From: Oleispira antarctica RB-8
GTDB lineage: Bacteria; Pseudomonadota; Gammaproteobacteria; Pseudomonadales; Oceanobacteraceae
Assembly: GCA_000967895.1 (NCBI GenBank)
Contig: FO203512.1
Span: 2,751,350 to 2,815,349, forward strand
Length of the DNA stretch: 64,000 nt
Direction: 5' to 3'
The notes under the pieces were generated by a model that saw nothing but the letters and a program-made list of their open reading frames with translations, ran no database searches and was not told the DNA's origin. Shown piece after piece: positions 50,837-60,869 of the stretch. How positions within the stretch are numbered: the stretch's first letter is position 1; each line of letters begins with the position of its first letter. A program made the position numbers and the translations under genes.

Positions 50837-52699
50837 CTATTCAATGTCTGTCCAGCCTAACGAAAGCGCCCCTTGATCTGCAGGGGTAGTGTTTTTTCTA
50901 AACAAGCTAAACAGTTCTCTGCCTAATCCCATACCATTGCCTAAACCTTCAGCTATTGAAGCACTTGTTAACGATGCAGCAGGGTCGTCACTATGATTAA
51001 TCACTTTTGCTTTATGCGCGTCTATTTCAATGATGTCACCTTCGCGAATACGATCGATCGCTCCACCTAATAAAGCTTCAGGGCAAAGATGCAACACAGC
51101 AGGAACTTTACCCGACGCACCCGACAATCGACCGTCGGTTAATAAAGCGACGTTAAACCCTGCATCTTGCAAGTTCGCCATAACTGGCATGAGCTTATGC
51201 AGCTCTGGCATGCCATTCGCTTTAGGCCCCTGGAATTTAACCACGATCACACAATCACAATTTAACTCGCCTCTTTGATAAGCTTGCTGAACGGATGCTT
51301 GATCGGTAAATACTTTTGCCGGCGCTTTGGTATACCAGCGTGACTCAGGCACAGCGGATATTTTAATTAAGCCGCGGCCAATATTCCCACTCAATAATTT
51401 AAGACCGCCTTCGCGCATAAACGGCGCATGGGCTGGGGCTAGCACATCTAGATTTAAACTTTCTTTATTAACGTCTTGCCATGCAAGTTGTGCTTCTTGA
51501 TCGCCATTTTCAAGGGTTTTAATCACTAAATAAGGCTCTTGGCAATAAGCCGATAAATCTTTGCCTAATAAAGTTTGCACGTCTTTATGCAATAAACCTT
51601 CGTCTAATAGTTCACGAATTAAAAATCCCATGCCACCCGCTTGCTGAAAGTGATTAACGTCTCCTTCACCATTTGGATAAATACGGGTTAATAACGGCAC
51701 AACATCCGATAACTCTGAAATGTCTTGCCAGTCCAAAATAATGCCAGCCATTTTAGCAATCGCAACCAAGTGAATGCTGTGGTTGGTTGAGCCGCCTGTG
51801 GCTAATAATCCAACGATGGCATTCACAAAACTTTTTTCATTCAACATCTGACCCAGTGGAATATAATCTTGTTCAATGGCTGTGTGCTGAGTTAGTTGCT
51901 CTAAGGCGTATTGATTTAATAAGGGACGTAAAGGATCTTCTGGATGAATAAAAGAACTGCCGGGTAATTGCAGCCCCATTATTTCTAATAACATTTGGTT
52001 TGAGTTTGCCGTGCCATAAAAGGTACACGTACCTGCACTGTGGTAAGATTTTAATTCTGATTCCAGTAGTTCATCCTTGCCTACCTCACCCGCTGCAAAT
52101 TTCTGCCGCGTTTTTGCTTTCGCTGAGTTAGTAATACCGGACGCCATCGGCCCAGACGGCAAAAACACAGCAGGTAAATGACCAAAGCGTAACGCAGCCA
52201 TCAGTAAACCCGGTACAATTTTATCGCAAATACCTAATAGTACGACACCATCAAACACATCGTGAGACAAGCCAATCGCGGTGCTTAAAGCTATGGTATC
52301 ACGACTGAATAATGACAGCTCCATGCCCGACTGGCCTTGAGTAATACCGTCACACATTGCAGGCACACCCGCCGCCATTTGAGCAACGTGACCAAGCTCA
52401 GCCAAATGAGATTTTATTTGCTGTGGATAATCTTTATATGGCTGATGCGCTGAAAGAATGTCGTTATAGGCGTTAATAATGCCAATATTAGCGGCTCGAT
52501 GACTTTGTTTTAAGATCATTTTTTCATCATGATCTTCAGCCGCGATGGCATGCGCTAAATTAGTACAACTAATACCGTGACGCGCAGGCTGCTGTTGTAA
52601 ACGCTCAGCTTCTGCGGCAATTAAATCTAGGTATTTTTTTCGACTGTCACGACTGCGATTAATAATTTTTTCAGTAACCGCTTCTACAATGGAGTGCAT
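50837..52699 (-). CDS. edd: 6-phosphogluconate dehydratase
   Basis: 620 residues, slightly above 600 as usual. An IlvD/Edd-family [4Fe-4S] dehydratase that converts 6-phosphogluconate to KDPG. The cluster-binding cysteines appear in PAMCDGITQG, LGICDKIVPG and the central AGTCTFYGTANSN; PSGPMASG and the C-terminal TDGRLSGASGKVP (active-site region) are present. It is 25 bp downstream of pgl and probably in the same operon. Confidence 0.97.
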   Translation of the reverse strand: MHSIVEAVTEKIINRSRDSRKKYLDLIAAEAERLQQQPARHGISCTNLAHAIAAEDHDEKMILKQSHRAANIGIINAYNDILSAHQPYKDYPQQIKSHLAELGHVAQMAAGVPAMCDGITQGQSGMELSLFSRDTIALSTAIGLSHDVFDGVVLLGICDKIVPGLLMAALRFGHLPAVFLPSGPMASGITNSAKAKTRQKFAAGEVGKDELLESELKSYHSAGTCTFYGTANSNQMLLEIMGLQLPGSSFIHPEDPLRPLLNQYALEQLTQHTAIEQDYIPLGQMLNEKSFVNAIVGLLATGGSTNHSIHLVAIAKMAGIILDWQDISELSDVVPLLTRIYPNGEGDVNHFQQAGGMGFLIRELLDEGLLHKDVQTLLGKDLSAYCQEPYLVIKTLENGDQEAQLAWQDVNKESLNLDVLAPAHAPFMREGGLKLLSGNIGRGLIKISAVPESRWYTKAPAKVFTDQASVQQAYQRGELNCDCVIVVKFQGPKANGMPELHKLMPVMANLQDAGFNVALLTDGRLSGASGKVPAVLHLCPEALLGGAIDRIREGDIIEIDAHKAKVINHSDDPAASLTSASIAEGLGNGMGLGRELFSLFRKNTTPADQGALSLGWTDIE

Positions 52700-52724
52700 G
52701 ATTAATCCTTACTCGTTTTGACAA

Positions 52725-53417
52725 CTATTGAGTGCGATAAACATTAATGTTGATGCCATCTTGGTGCAATATATGCGAAACAGGTAATTGTTCACTTGTT
52801 TCTTTGCATGCTTGTGCAAAAACTTTATTTTTTTCTTCGCCCGTAAAATGCAAATAGATTTTTTCGGCACGTTTCATAAAACGCCAAGTTAAACTCATTC
52901 GTGGCTGAGGCAAGAAACTATCTTCAACAGGCAAACACCAAGCAGAAGTTTCACTATCTAGCAATGCAGCCAGCTGAGTTGAATCGGTGAACCAAGATGC
53001 TGTATGGCCATCGGTGCCCATTCCTAAAACAACGACATCAATATGATCAATCTGAGTTCGTAGCTGAGTTTCACAATCCATAATACCTTCACTCGGCAAC
53101 GCTGAATCGTTTTTTAAACCTAAGAAATACGCTTGCTTTGCATCATTCTTAATCAAATGATCTCGCACCAACTTTTCATTACTGTCTTTATGGTCTGTTG
53201 CCAGCCAGCGTTCATCAACTAAGATAACGGTCACTTTCGCCCAATCGAGTTCTTGCTGACTGAGTTGTTCAAAAAACTCAACGGGGGTTGTTCCACCACT
53301 CACGGCTAGGCAAGCTTTATTTTTTTCGGTTAAACATTCTTTAAGTTGCTTACTTACAGATACGGCTAACTTTTTCGCTAATACATCTGCATTATCACTG
53401 ATCGTTTCTGTCCACAT
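52725..53417 (-). CDS. pgl: 6-phosphogluconolactonase (DevB type)
   Basis: 230 residues. It hydrolyses 6-phosphogluconolactone made by Zwf. Motifs: AVSGGTTPVEFFEQL, VTVILVDERWL and VVLGMGTDGHTASWF, as in the DevB/SOL family. A 75-bp gap with a small tandem repeat separates it from zwf upstream; edd follows closely. The order is typical of gammaproteobacteria that use the Entner-Doudoroff route. Confidence 0.95.
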   Translation of the reverse strand: MWTETISDNADVLAKKLAVSVSKQLKECLTEKNKACLAVSGGTTPVEFFEQLSQQELDWAKVTVILVDERWLATDHKDSNEKLVRDHLIKNDAKQAYFLGLKNDSALPSEGIMDCETQLRTQIDHIDVVVLGMGTDGHTASWFTDSTQLAALLDSETSAWCLPVEDSFLPQPRMSLTWRFMKRAEKIYLHFTGEEKNKVFAQACKETSEQLPVSHILHQDGININVYRTQ

Positions 53418-53456
53418 ACCATTACTCCGAATTTTTTATTACTCGTGTATCGCTGT

Positions 53457-53496
53457 ACTTAACTAGCTGTACTTAACTAGCTGCCCACTTAACTAG
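53457..53496. repeat. tandem ACTTAACTAG repeats between zwf and pgl
   Basis: ACTTAACTAG occurs at 53457, 53471 and 53487, with 14- and 16-bp spacing; the last copy runs into the zwf stop codon. Probably slippage-type expansion. A role in transcript processing cannot be excluded. Confidence 0.7.
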
Positions 53497-54995
53497 TTGT
53501 TTTCATTCCAGAGGCGACCATCTTTTGCCAATAACAACGTGGCAGCTGCTGGCCCCCATGTTCCTGCTGTATAAGATTCAGGGGCACTTTCTGATTCTTG
53601 CCAAGCGGCTAAAATGGGGTCAACCCAGTCCCACGCTTCCATTAATTCGTCATCCCGTAAAAATAACGTAGGATTGCTAGCTAACGCATCGAATAATAAA
53701 CGCTCATACGCTTCGGGTACTCGCACGGTCTTGTTTTTTGACTCACTCCCTACCTGAGATTTCATGATGTCAGAACTTTGGTCATCGGGATTTAAACTTA
53801 AGGTCATAGGCCTTATTTTCATTCCGCTCCCTACTTTCTTTTCACACAGTTGCAAGCGAATGCCTTCATCAGGCTGTAGGCGAAAAATCAATTTATTGGC
53901 CATTGTTTTTTTATCTTGCATAGAAAAAATGGAATGCGGAATTTCTTTAAATTGCACCACAATCTCACAAGCACGCTCAGCTAATCGCTTTCCTGTACGT
54001 AAATAAAATGGAACGCCTGCCCAACGCCAGTTTTCAATTTCGACTTTCATTGCGACAAAGGTTTCTGTTTGGCTATGCTCATCAACACCGTCTTCATCAC
54101 GATATTTAGGCACAGGCTTTCCTTCAGAAACCCCTTTGTTATATTGCCCACGAATAACTTTATCAAGAATATCTTGCCCCACTATCGGACGCAGCGCTTT
54201 TATTACTTTTACTTTTTCGTCACGCACTGCATCGGGCTCCATTTTCGCAGGCGGTTCCATCGCGACAATACATAAAAGTTGCAGTAAATGATTTTGCATC
54301 ATGTCTCTAAACGCACCGACCTGTTCATAAAACCCAGCACGTTTTTCAACACCTAATGATTCAGAGATGGAGATTTGAATATGATCAATGTATTTCTGAT
54401 TCCATTGACTTTCAAAAATGAAATTGGCAAAGCGCAATACCATTAGGTTTTGCACGGTCTCTTTGCCTAAATAATGGTCAATACGATAAATTTGTGTTTC
54501 ATCAAAATATTCCGCAACTGATTTATTAATGTCTTTCGCCGATGCTAAGTCATGGCCAATCGGTTTTTCTAATATGACTTTAGAAGATGCTTGAATCAGC
54601 TGATTGATGTGTAAGTTAGAAACAATATCTGCGTATAAAGAAGATGCCGTCGCCAGATAGAATAATCGATTAGGACAAGATTCTTCAAGATTTTTTGCCA
54701 AAGCTTGATACGCTTTTGGCTGCTGTGCATCTAAACAAACATAACTCAAACGGTCGGCAAAGCGCTGCCAGCAGTCATCTTCTTGATAAGTGCTCTGTAC
54801 ATGACTGAATACTGCTTTTTTTACGGTTGCAATAACCGCCTCTAGCTTAAGTGCTTTGCGACCAATGGCAATAATGCGGCCTTCGGGTAAACGCTTATCC
54901 AGCTCAAGCAGATATAACGCAGGAAATAACTTGCGTAAGGCAAGGTCTCCAAGACCACCAAATAGCACCAACTCATAGGGCTGTTCAATCTGCAT
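53493..54995 (-). CDS. zwf: glucose-6-phosphate 1-dehydrogenase
   Basis: 500 residues, normal length. It oxidises glucose-6-phosphate with NAD(P). The dinucleotide motif FGGLGDLALRKLFPALY is at ~12-28 and the substrate/active-site motif RIDHYLGKE (~177-185) is intact. FANFIFESQWN and VGAFRDMMQNHLLQ complete the family pattern. It is the first gene of the operon; the promoter lies in the 374-bp region shared with galU. It feeds both the Entner-Doudoroff and the pentose-phosphate routes. Confidence 0.97.
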   Translation of the reverse strand: MQIEQPYELVLFGGLGDLALRKLFPALYLLELDKRLPEGRIIAIGRKALKLEAVIATVKKAVFSHVQSTYQEDDCWQRFADRLSYVCLDAQQPKAYQALAKNLEESCPNRLFYLATASSLYADIVSNLHINQLIQASSKVILEKPIGHDLASAKDINKSVAEYFDETQIYRIDHYLGKETVQNLMVLRFANFIFESQWNQKYIDHIQISISESLGVEKRAGFYEQVGAFRDMMQNHLLQLLCIVAMEPPAKMEPDAVRDEKVKVIKALRPIVGQDILDKVIRGQYNKGVSEGKPVPKYRDEDGVDEHSQTETFVAMKVEIENWRWAGVPFYLRTGKRLAERACEIVVQFKEIPHSIFSMQDKKTMANKLIFRLQPDEGIRLQLCEKKVGSGMKIRPMTLSLNPDDQSSDIMKSQVGSESKNKTVRVPEAYERLLFDALASNPTLFLRDDELMEAWDWVDPILAAWQESESAPESYTAGTWGPAAATLLLAKDGRLWNENN

Positions 54996-55369
54996 ACTCT
55001 TCTTTCCTTAATGCTTGAAAATACATCATATTGTTTTAAGTGTGCACCATAAGCCAGCATTTGCCAGTACTTCTAACAGGGTTTAACCACGCTGTAGCGT
55101 TTATGCTACTTTTAAATATGCATTCATTCGTTCATTCTACGATATGCCAGCAGAAATCATGCCTACGCGCGCGAAGGAGCTGTTTATCAAGCGCCACAAC
55201 CTTGTGATTCTTCTCCAAAACGCTACAATGCGGCAACTTTTTTATGCTTAACATAGTGTTAATATTTCTGCATTAAGATGCAACTCGAAGGCTTTTTATC
55301 AGCTTGGCCTAGTTCATGCTATTCAGTATCTAATGCGAATACCTATTTCAGTTATTACAAGGATTGATC
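54996..55369. promoter_or_regulatory. divergent zwf/galU intergenic region
   Basis: 374 bp without a gene. On +, TTGTGA (55202-55207), 16 bp, TACAAT (55224-55229) is a plausible sigma-70 promoter for galU, about 140 bp before its ATG. I cannot pick a zwf promoter with confidence. No HexR-like site could be identified by eye. Confidence 0.4.
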
Positions 55370-56245
55370 ATGATTAAAAAATGTCTTTTCCCTGTTGCAG
55401 GTTACGGAACTCGCTTCCTACCCGCAACCAAGTCTATGCCTAAAGAGATGCTTCCTATTGTTAACAAGCCTTTAGTACAATACGGTGTCGAAGAAGCAGA
55501 TCAAGCCGGCCTGTCGACCATTGGATTCGTTACAGGCCGCGGTAAGCGTGCTATCGCCGACCACTTCGATATCAGCTATGAACTGGAAGCCGAAATTAAA
55601 GGGTCAGGAAAAGAATCTTTATTAACCTCTATTCGTGACTTGATTGAGAATAACGATTTCTCTTTTACCCGTCAAAATCACATGAAAGGCTTAGGTCACG
55701 CGATTCTTTCCGGTCGCAATTTGATGGGCGATGATCCTTTTGCCGTTGTACTCGCCGATGACCTTTGTGTCGCTGCAGAAGATGGTGAAGGCGTACTTGC
55801 ACAGATGGTTAAAATTTATGAGCAATTCCGTTGCTCAGTCGTCGCCATTCAAGAAGTACCTGCCGATCAGGTACACAAATATGGTGTAATTGCAGGCGAA
55901 GACATGGGTAATGGCTTGTACCGCGTTACTGATATGGTTGAGAAACCGTCTCAAGAAGATGCGCCTTCTAACCTTGCCATTATCGGTCGCTATATTCTAA
56001 CGCCTGATATTTTCGACAAGATTGAAAAAACTGAGCCGGGTAAAAATGGCGAAGTACAAATTACTGATGCCCTTATGAAGCAAGCTCAAGAAGGTTGTGT
56101 AATGGCGTACAAATTCCGCGGCAAGCGTTTTGACTGCGGTAGTATTGAAGGCTTCGTAGAAGCAACCAACTACGTTTTCGAAAATGTTTATCTTAAAGAC
56201 CAGGCCGAACAGGCAGAACAAGACCAAAAGAAAGGAAGCAAGTAA
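55370..56245 (+). CDS. galU: UTP-glucose-1-phosphate uridylyltransferase
   Basis: 291 residues from the ATG at 55370, which has AAGGA six bases upstream; a TTG two codons earlier is not needed. It makes UDP-glucose for envelope polysaccharides. The nucleotidyltransferase motif [20 protein letters not shown] is at ~6-25, followed by [21 protein letters not shown] and the C-terminal [12 protein letters not shown]. It overlaps the mutase gene by one base (TAATG), so the two are co-translated; together they turn hexose phosphates into nucleotide sugars. Confidence 0.96.
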   Translation: MIKKCLFPVAGYGTRFLPATKSMPKEMLPIVNKPLVQYGVEEADQAGLSTIGFVTGRGKRAIADHFDISYELEAEIKGSGKESLLTSIRDLIENNDFSFTRQNHMKGLGHAILSGRNLMGDDPFAVVLADDLCVAAEDGEGVLAQMVKIYEQFRCSVVAIQEVPADQVHKYGVIAGEDMGNGLYRVTDMVEKPSQEDAPSNLAIIGRYILTPDIFDKIEKTEPGKNGEVQITDALMKQAQEGCVMAYKFRGKRFDCGSIEGFVEATNYVFENVYLKDQAEQAEQDQKKGSK

Positions 56246-57603
56246 TGGGCGATTTATTAGCGTGTTTTAAAGCTTATGATGTGCGTGGACGCATGCCAGA
56301 TGAATTGAATGAAGACATTGCGTATAGCATTGGTCGAGCGTTTGCTCAATTCTTAAAGCCTAAGACCGTTGTGGTTGGTTATGACATTCGTTTAACCAGT
56401 AAGCAAATGTGCGACAAGGTGATTGAAGGTTTACGTGACGCGGGCTCGAATGTTTTAAACATTGGCATGTGCGGCACGGAAGAAGTCTATTTCGCGACGG
56501 CTCATTTAAAAGCCGATGGCGGTATTTGCGTAACCGCGAGCCACAATCCAAAAGATTACAACGGCATGAAGTTCGTACGCGAAGGTTCTAGACCTATTAG
56601 CGGCGATACGGGCCTGAAAGATATCGAAATTTTAGCCCATGCTAATGATTTCCCTGCTGTTGATGCTAACGAGCGCGGTAGCGTCGAGATAGTTGATACG
56701 CGCCCTGCTTATACTCAGCATCTTTTGACGTATGTTGAAGCCGATAAGCTTAAGCCATTAAAGATCGTTTGTAATGCCGGTAATGGCGGTGGCGGCTTAG
56801 CGTTAGATGCTATTGAACCTTTCTTACCGATTGAGTGGGTTAAAGTTCATCACGAACAAGATGGTAACTTCCCTCATGGCGTGCCGAATCCTTTATTGAT
56901 TGAAAACCGCGCGTCGACTATTAAGGCGATTGCTGACAATAAGGCTGACTTGGGTATTGCTTGGGATGGCGACTTTGACCGCTGTTTCTTTTTCGATGAT
57001 AAAGGCACTTTTATTGAAGGCTATTACATCGTCGGCCTATTGGCCGAAGCTGCTCTCTTAAAGAATCCTGGCGCTAGCATTGTGCATGACCCTCGCTTAA
57101 CCTGGAATACAATTGAGATGGCCGAAGCTGCTGGCGGCAAGGCGATTCAAAGTAAAACAGGTCACGCTTTCATTAAAGAACGCATGCGTTTAGAAGATGC
57201 TGTTTATGGTGGCGAGATGAGTGCTCACCATTACTTTAAAGATTTCTTTTATTGCGACAGCGGCATGATTCCTTGGTTACTAGTCGTTGAGCTGATCAGT
57301 AAAACTGGCAAGTCGTTAACTCAGCTGGTTGAAGAGCGCATGGCAAAATTCCCTTGCTCTGGTGAGATCAACAGTGTGTTAGAAGACGCTCCAGCGACTT
57401 TGGTTAAAGTAGAGGCCCATTACGCTTCATCGGGTGCTGAGATTGATCATACTGACGGTTTGAGCATGAACTTTGGTGATTGGCGCTTTAATTTACGCGC
57501 ATCGAATACGGAACCCGTTGTGCGTCTTAATGTTGAAAGCCGCGGCGATCAGGCACTAATGGAAGCTAAAACGGCTGAATTGTTGAAATTAATGAAGGGC
57601 TAA
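56245..57603 (+). CDS. cpsG: phosphomannomutase/phosphoglucomutase
   Basis: 452 residues, closely resembling E. coli CpsG (ManB) along its length. It interconverts hexose-6- and -1-phosphates. The phosphoserine loop is [13 protein letters not shown], the metal loop DGDFDRC, the sugar-binding loop [10 protein letters not shown] and the phosphate-binding loop [12 protein letters not shown]. It supplies mannose-1-phosphate or glucose-1-phosphate, the latter being the substrate of GalU upstream. Confidence 0.95.
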   Translation: MGDLLACFKAYDVRGRMPDELNEDIAYSIGRAFAQFLKPKTVVVGYDIRLTSKQMCDKVIEGLRDAGSNVLNIGMCGTEEVYFATAHLKADGGICVTASHNPKDYNGMKFVREGSRPISGDTGLKDIEILAHANDFPAVDANERGSVEIVDTRPAYTQHLLTYVEADKLKPLKIVCNAGNGGGGLALDAIEPFLPIEWVKVHHEQDGNFPHGVPNPLLIENRASTIKAIADNKADLGIAWDGDFDRCFFFDDKGTFIEGYYIVGLLAEAALLKNPGASIVHDPRLTWNTIEMAEAAGGKAIQSKTGHAFIKERMRLEDAVYGGEMSAHHYFKDFFYCDSGMIPWLLVVELISKTGKSLTQLVEERMAKFPCSGEINSVLEDAPATLVKVEAHYASSGAEIDHTDGLSMNFGDWRFNLRASNTEPVVRLNVESRGDQALMEAKTAELLKLMKG

Positions 57604-57621
57604 ACAGTCTTTTTTTACTTT

Positions 57622-57673
57622 GTTGGAATAAAATCTGTAAGCGGTTGAATTAATTACAGTTTTTTATTCTAAC
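57622..57673 (+). terminator. terminator-like hairpin after cpsG
   Basis: GTTGGAATAAAA pairs with TTTTATTCTAAC (one mismatch) and inside it CTGTAA pairs with TTACAG; T runs lie on both sides. It is 19 bp after the cpsG stop and just before the tRNA promoter. Confidence 0.65.
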
Positions 57674-57678
57674 AAGTG

Positions 57679-57707
57679 TTGACATAGGGGCATGGTCTAC
57701 GTATTAT
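57679..57707 (+). promoter_or_regulatory. sigma-70 promoter of the tRNA-Asn/tRNA-Pro unit
   Basis: TTGACA (57679-57684), exactly 17 bp, TATTAT (57702-57707), followed by a GC-rich GCGTCCC discriminator, the form expected for stringently controlled stable-RNA promoters. tRNA-Asn starts about 20 bp downstream. Confidence 0.82.
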
Positions 57708-57727
57708 GCGTCCCGTTGCCAAGACAT

Positions 57728-57803
57728 TCCTCGATAGCTCAGTTGGTAGAGCAGTAGACTGTTAATCTATTGGTCGCTGGTTCAAGTCCAGCTCGAGGAG
57801 CCA
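57728..57803 (+). tRNA. tRNA-Asn (anticodon GTT)
   Basis: 76 nt: acceptor TCCTCGA/TCGAGGA, D arm AGCTCAGTTGGTAGAGC, anticodon loop CTGTTAA (GTT), T loop GTTCAAGTC, discriminator G and encoded CCA. Confidence 0.96.
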
Positions 57804-57845
57804 TTTATTATCTTGTAATGAATTGGATTGCTTAGCAACAGTGTT

Positions 57846-57922
57846 CGGGATATAGCGCAGTCTGGTAGCGCGCCTGCTTTGGGAGCAGGATGTCGGGAGT
57901 TCGAATCTCTCTATCCCGACCA
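57846..57922 (+). tRNA. tRNA-Pro (anticodon TGG)
   Basis: 77 nt: acceptor CGGGATA/TATCCCG, D arm AGCGCAGTCTGGTAGCGC, anticodon loop TTTGGGA (TGG), T loop GTTCGAATC, discriminator A and encoded CCA. It is 42 bp after tRNA-Asn and probably co-transcribed. Confidence 0.96.
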
Positions 57923-57940
57923 TCTTTATCTAAGATGGTC
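57918..57940 (+). terminator. hairpin overlapping the tRNA-Pro 3' end
   Basis: GACCATCTT / AAGATGGTC, a perfect 9-bp stem with a 5-nt loop, starts within the tRNA 3' end. The downstream T content is modest, so it may act in termination or 3' processing. Confidence 0.45.
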
Positions 57941-58086
57941 ATCTTACGAAATACTCTATTTCAAATTATCAAAATCAAATATACTTTTTTATAGCCTTTA
58001 TATTTTTATCAAATATATTTTATTGCTAGAATTTTCTGTGCATAAGCAATCCCCTTATTTTATTAGAAATAAATTTTAGGCAAAAA

Positions 58087-58110
58087 AAGCAGCCTAATAG
58101 TAAGCTGCTT
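58087..58110 (-). terminator. intrinsic terminator of apeB
   Basis: AAGCAGC / GCTGCTT stem with a 10-nt loop; on the minus strand it is followed by seven Ts. It lies 46 bp after the apeB stop. Confidence 0.75.
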
Positions 58111-58155
58111 ATTTATTCACTAATCCATTCGCTATTCAATTAAGAAATCAAAACC

Positions 58156-59451
58156 CTAATCCGTTAAAGAGACTTTCTCGTAAAAATGGCTCAATACTTT
58201 GGTCAAGTTATGCGCATCCTCACTACCCGCAAGCTCACGAATAGAATGCATACCAAAAGTCGGCACACCAATATCAATCGTATCCACACCCAACCCTGAA
58301 GCGATTGCCGGGCCAATGGTACTTCCACAGCCCAAATCCGTACGCGTTACGAACGATTGATACTTAACACCTACGTCATTACAGACTTGCTTAAAGACCG
58401 CGGCAGTAAAGCTGTTAGTTGCATAGCGCTGATTAGCGTTCACTTTAATAACAGGCCCCTGATTGATGATAGGCCCATGATTTTCATCGTGCTTTTCAAA
58501 ATAATTGGGGTGAATTGCGTGCGCATTATCCACCGAGATCATCAGCGAGTTCGCCATAAGGCGATTACGATCTTCGATACTTGGCCAGATTCTTTCAATA
58601 GTATGCTCTAAGAAAGGCCCCTGTGCGCCACAAGCACTCACAGAACCAACCTCCTCATGGTCGGTACAGACAAATACTTTATTCTGACCCGGACCCGAAC
58701 TTAATAACGCCTGCAAACCGACATAACAACTTAATAAGTTATCCAATCGCGCACTGGCAATAAATTCGTTTTCTAGACCGATCACCGCTGCCGGCTGCGT
58801 ATCGTAAAAGAATAATTCGTAATCTAAAATCGATTCAACCGACTCATACTGCTTGCGTACTTCTGCCATCAAGATCGTATTTAAATCTTGCTTACTTTCA
58901 CCTACAATCGCCAATACCGGCGGCAAGTCGGTTTGCTTATTAATCGTGCGAGAGCTATTAGCTTCACGATCAAGATGAATCGCTAAACTTGGAACCGTCG
59001 CAATCGCGCGTTCAAAGTTAATCATTACCGCTTTAATTTTGCCGTCTATACGTGCATGCACACGCCCTGCTAGGGATAAATCACGATCAAACCAAGGGGC
59101 AAGTAAAACCCCACCATAAACCTCAACACCCAGCTGAAAGTAACCTTTATCGGTCATACTGGCATTAGGTTTTACTTTTAAACATGGACTGTCGGTATGA
59201 GCGCCTAACAAACGCAGTGGCTGAGATTTATCGGCTAACCAAAAAGCGACAATAGAAGAATCATTACGACGAACAAAATAACCCGCTTGCTCTTGCAACT
59301 GCCAAGCTTGATCTTCAAATAATTCGGTATAACCCGCAGACAATAGAATACTCGCCATGCTTTCGGTCGCATGAAACGGTGTAGGACTGGCTTGTAAAAA
59401 GCCTAATAGAGATTGGTTGAAATCAGATAACGGTAAAAGAGATTTTGACAT
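58156..59451 (-). CDS. apeB: M18 aspartyl aminopeptidase
   Basis: 431 residues, normal for the family. A cytoplasmic zinc aminopeptidase that removes N-terminal acidic residues. Zinc and catalytic ligands are visible in GAHTDSPCL (His/Asp), CTDHEEVGS (Glu pair), MISVDNAHAIHPN and the C-terminal IGVPTFGMHSIRE (His). It stands alone between the tRNA pair and the FKBP gene, with its own terminator. Confidence 0.95.
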   Translation of the reverse strand: MSKSLLPLSDFNQSLLGFLQASPTPFHATESMASILLSAGYTELFEDQAWQLQEQAGYFVRRNDSSIVAFWLADKSQPLRLLGAHTDSPCLKVKPNASMTDKGYFQLGVEVYGGVLLAPWFDRDLSLAGRVHARIDGKIKAVMINFERAIATVPSLAIHLDREANSSRTINKQTDLPPVLAIVGESKQDLNTILMAEVRKQYESVESILDYELFFYDTQPAAVIGLENEFIASARLDNLLSCYVGLQALLSSGPGQNKVFVCTDHEEVGSVSACGAQGPFLEHTIERIWPSIEDRNRLMANSLMISVDNAHAIHPNYFEKHDENHGPIINQGPVIKVNANQRYATNSFTAAVFKQVCNDVGVKYQSFVTRTDLGCGSTIGPAIASGLGVDTIDIGVPTFGMHSIRELAGSEDAHNLTKVLSHFYEKVSLTD

Positions 59452-59553
59452 CAGTGTTCCTAAGCGGAGCCTTCATGAATGAGGCAGCCCGCTTAGAAAT
59501 TAACTGACTAGAAACACAGTGCTATGTTTTAGCCAATTAAATAAACAGCAGGC

Positions 59554-60252
59554 TTAGCCTTCTTGTTTAACATCCAATAATTCTACTTCAAATACTAAAG
59601 CAGAGTTAGCTGGAATTTTAGGGCTTGGGCTTTGTGCGCCGTAAGCCAAGTCAGCTGGGATATAAAGCTTCCACTTATCACCAACAGACATCAACTGAAG
59701 TGCTTCAGTCCAACCAGCGATAACGCGGTTAACTGGGAACTCAGCTGGAGTACCACGCTCAACAGAGCTGTCAAAAACAGAACCGTCAGTTAGAGTACCA
59801 TGGTAATGAACAGATACAGTATCAGTAGCCGCTGGTTTAGCACCGGCCTCTGCTGCGGCTGTAATCACTTCGTATTGTAGTCCAGACTCTAAAGTAGTAA
59901 CACCTTCTTTCTTACCGTTTTCAGCAAGGAAGTCAGCACCTACTTGAGCAGCAGCATCATTTAATGCGGCTTGCTTACGCTCTTGCTCTTCACGGATTGT
60001 TTCGAAAGCCGCTTGTAGAGTTTCTTGATCGATGCGTTTTTCAGCACCTGACAATGCATCAGAGATACCTGCAGCAATAGCGTCTACATTTAACTCAACA
60101 GCGTCACGAGCTAAGCTCTCGCCAATATTTAGACCAACACCATAGCTTGCTTGATCAACATAATTTTCTAATTTCACTTCGTTCTCCTGGCTACAACCAA
60201 CCAATATTAAAGCACCCATAGCTAATACAGGTACTTGCTTGAATAATTTCAT
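59554..60252 (-). CDS. FKBP-type peptidyl-prolyl isomerase lipoprotein
   Basis: 232 residues. The signal peptide ends in lipobox LVGC (Cys ~20), so the protein is an envelope lipoprotein. Residues ~30-125 are the helical FKBP_N dimerisation domain and ~130-230 the FKBP domain (VHYHGTLTDGSVFDSS, GWTEALQLMSVGDKWKLYIP, LAYGAQSP, LVFEVELLDV). This is the Mip/FkpA/FklB layout of a periplasmic chaperone. GGGGA precedes the ATG. The exact orthologue name is uncertain. Confidence 0.9.
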   Translation of the reverse strand: MKLFKQVPVLAMGALILVGCSQENEVKLENYVDQASYGVGLNIGESLARDAVELNVDAIAAGISDALSGAEKRIDQETLQAAFETIREEQERKQAALNDAAAQVGADFLAENGKKEGVTTLESGLQYEVITAAAEAGAKPAATDTVSVHYHGTLTDGSVFDSSVERGTPAEFPVNRVIAGWTEALQLMSVGDKWKLYIPADLAYGAQSPSPKIPANSALVFEVELLDVKQEG

Positions 60253-60469
60253 TGTTATTCCCCAAAGGTTTCATTTTTGATTATTTTTAAACGGCACAAC
60301 ACTACACCATTTACTCAACAAATCCCATCACAGAACAAATGTCTAAAAGTGATATGGTACTCAAATTTTATATTTCAAGACGTAAGCATTGAAAATATAA
60401 ATCTAAATAAGAATGCAAACAGATTAAAGATAATACTGTTTGTATTTTAACCAATCACAAAAAGCATTA

Positions 60470-60682
60470 TCAGCACTCAAAGCGCCCAGCATCTTGACGA
60501 CGCTGACACTCTCGCTGAATATTTTTGCACACTTGAATTTCTGCCGTCGTCATATTCATTTCATTGGCACAGCGATAAGCACGTTCACGCAGATCACTTC
60601 CATCCAGTCTTGAAAGGTTGCTATCGCAAGCAGTAACGATGAAACAAGATGCAAATAATGCCGCTGTTAAGAGATAATTCAC
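60470..60682 (-). CDS. small cysteine-containing lipoprotein
   Basis: 70 residues. A signal peptide with lipobox VTAC (Cys ~19) is followed by a mature part of about 50 residues with four Cys (YRCANEM, VCKNI, RECQRR and a terminal FEC) that could form two disulfides. Family not recognised. It stands alone. Confidence 0.6.
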   Translation of the reverse strand: MNYLLTAALFASCFIVTACDSNLSRLDGSDLRERAYRCANEMNMTTAEIQVCKNIQRECQRRQDAGRFEC

Positions 60683-60869
60683 GAATATAAATTCTCATTT
60701 TTTTTACAGACTGTCATAGACACAAAGTATTGTCTAGCAATGGCACCTGACTCGATTCAATGATATGACGGATAATTTCAGCAATAGTTCGAAAATTAAC
60801 GCGTTTTCAGTAATAATATTGCCACTAGAAACTTCCTCGATTCAAATAACTAGAAAGAATGAAAGCCTT

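Noticed and set aside
57828-58079. 83-codon plus-strand open frame over tRNA-Pro
   Set aside because: It runs through the tRNA gene; chance frame.
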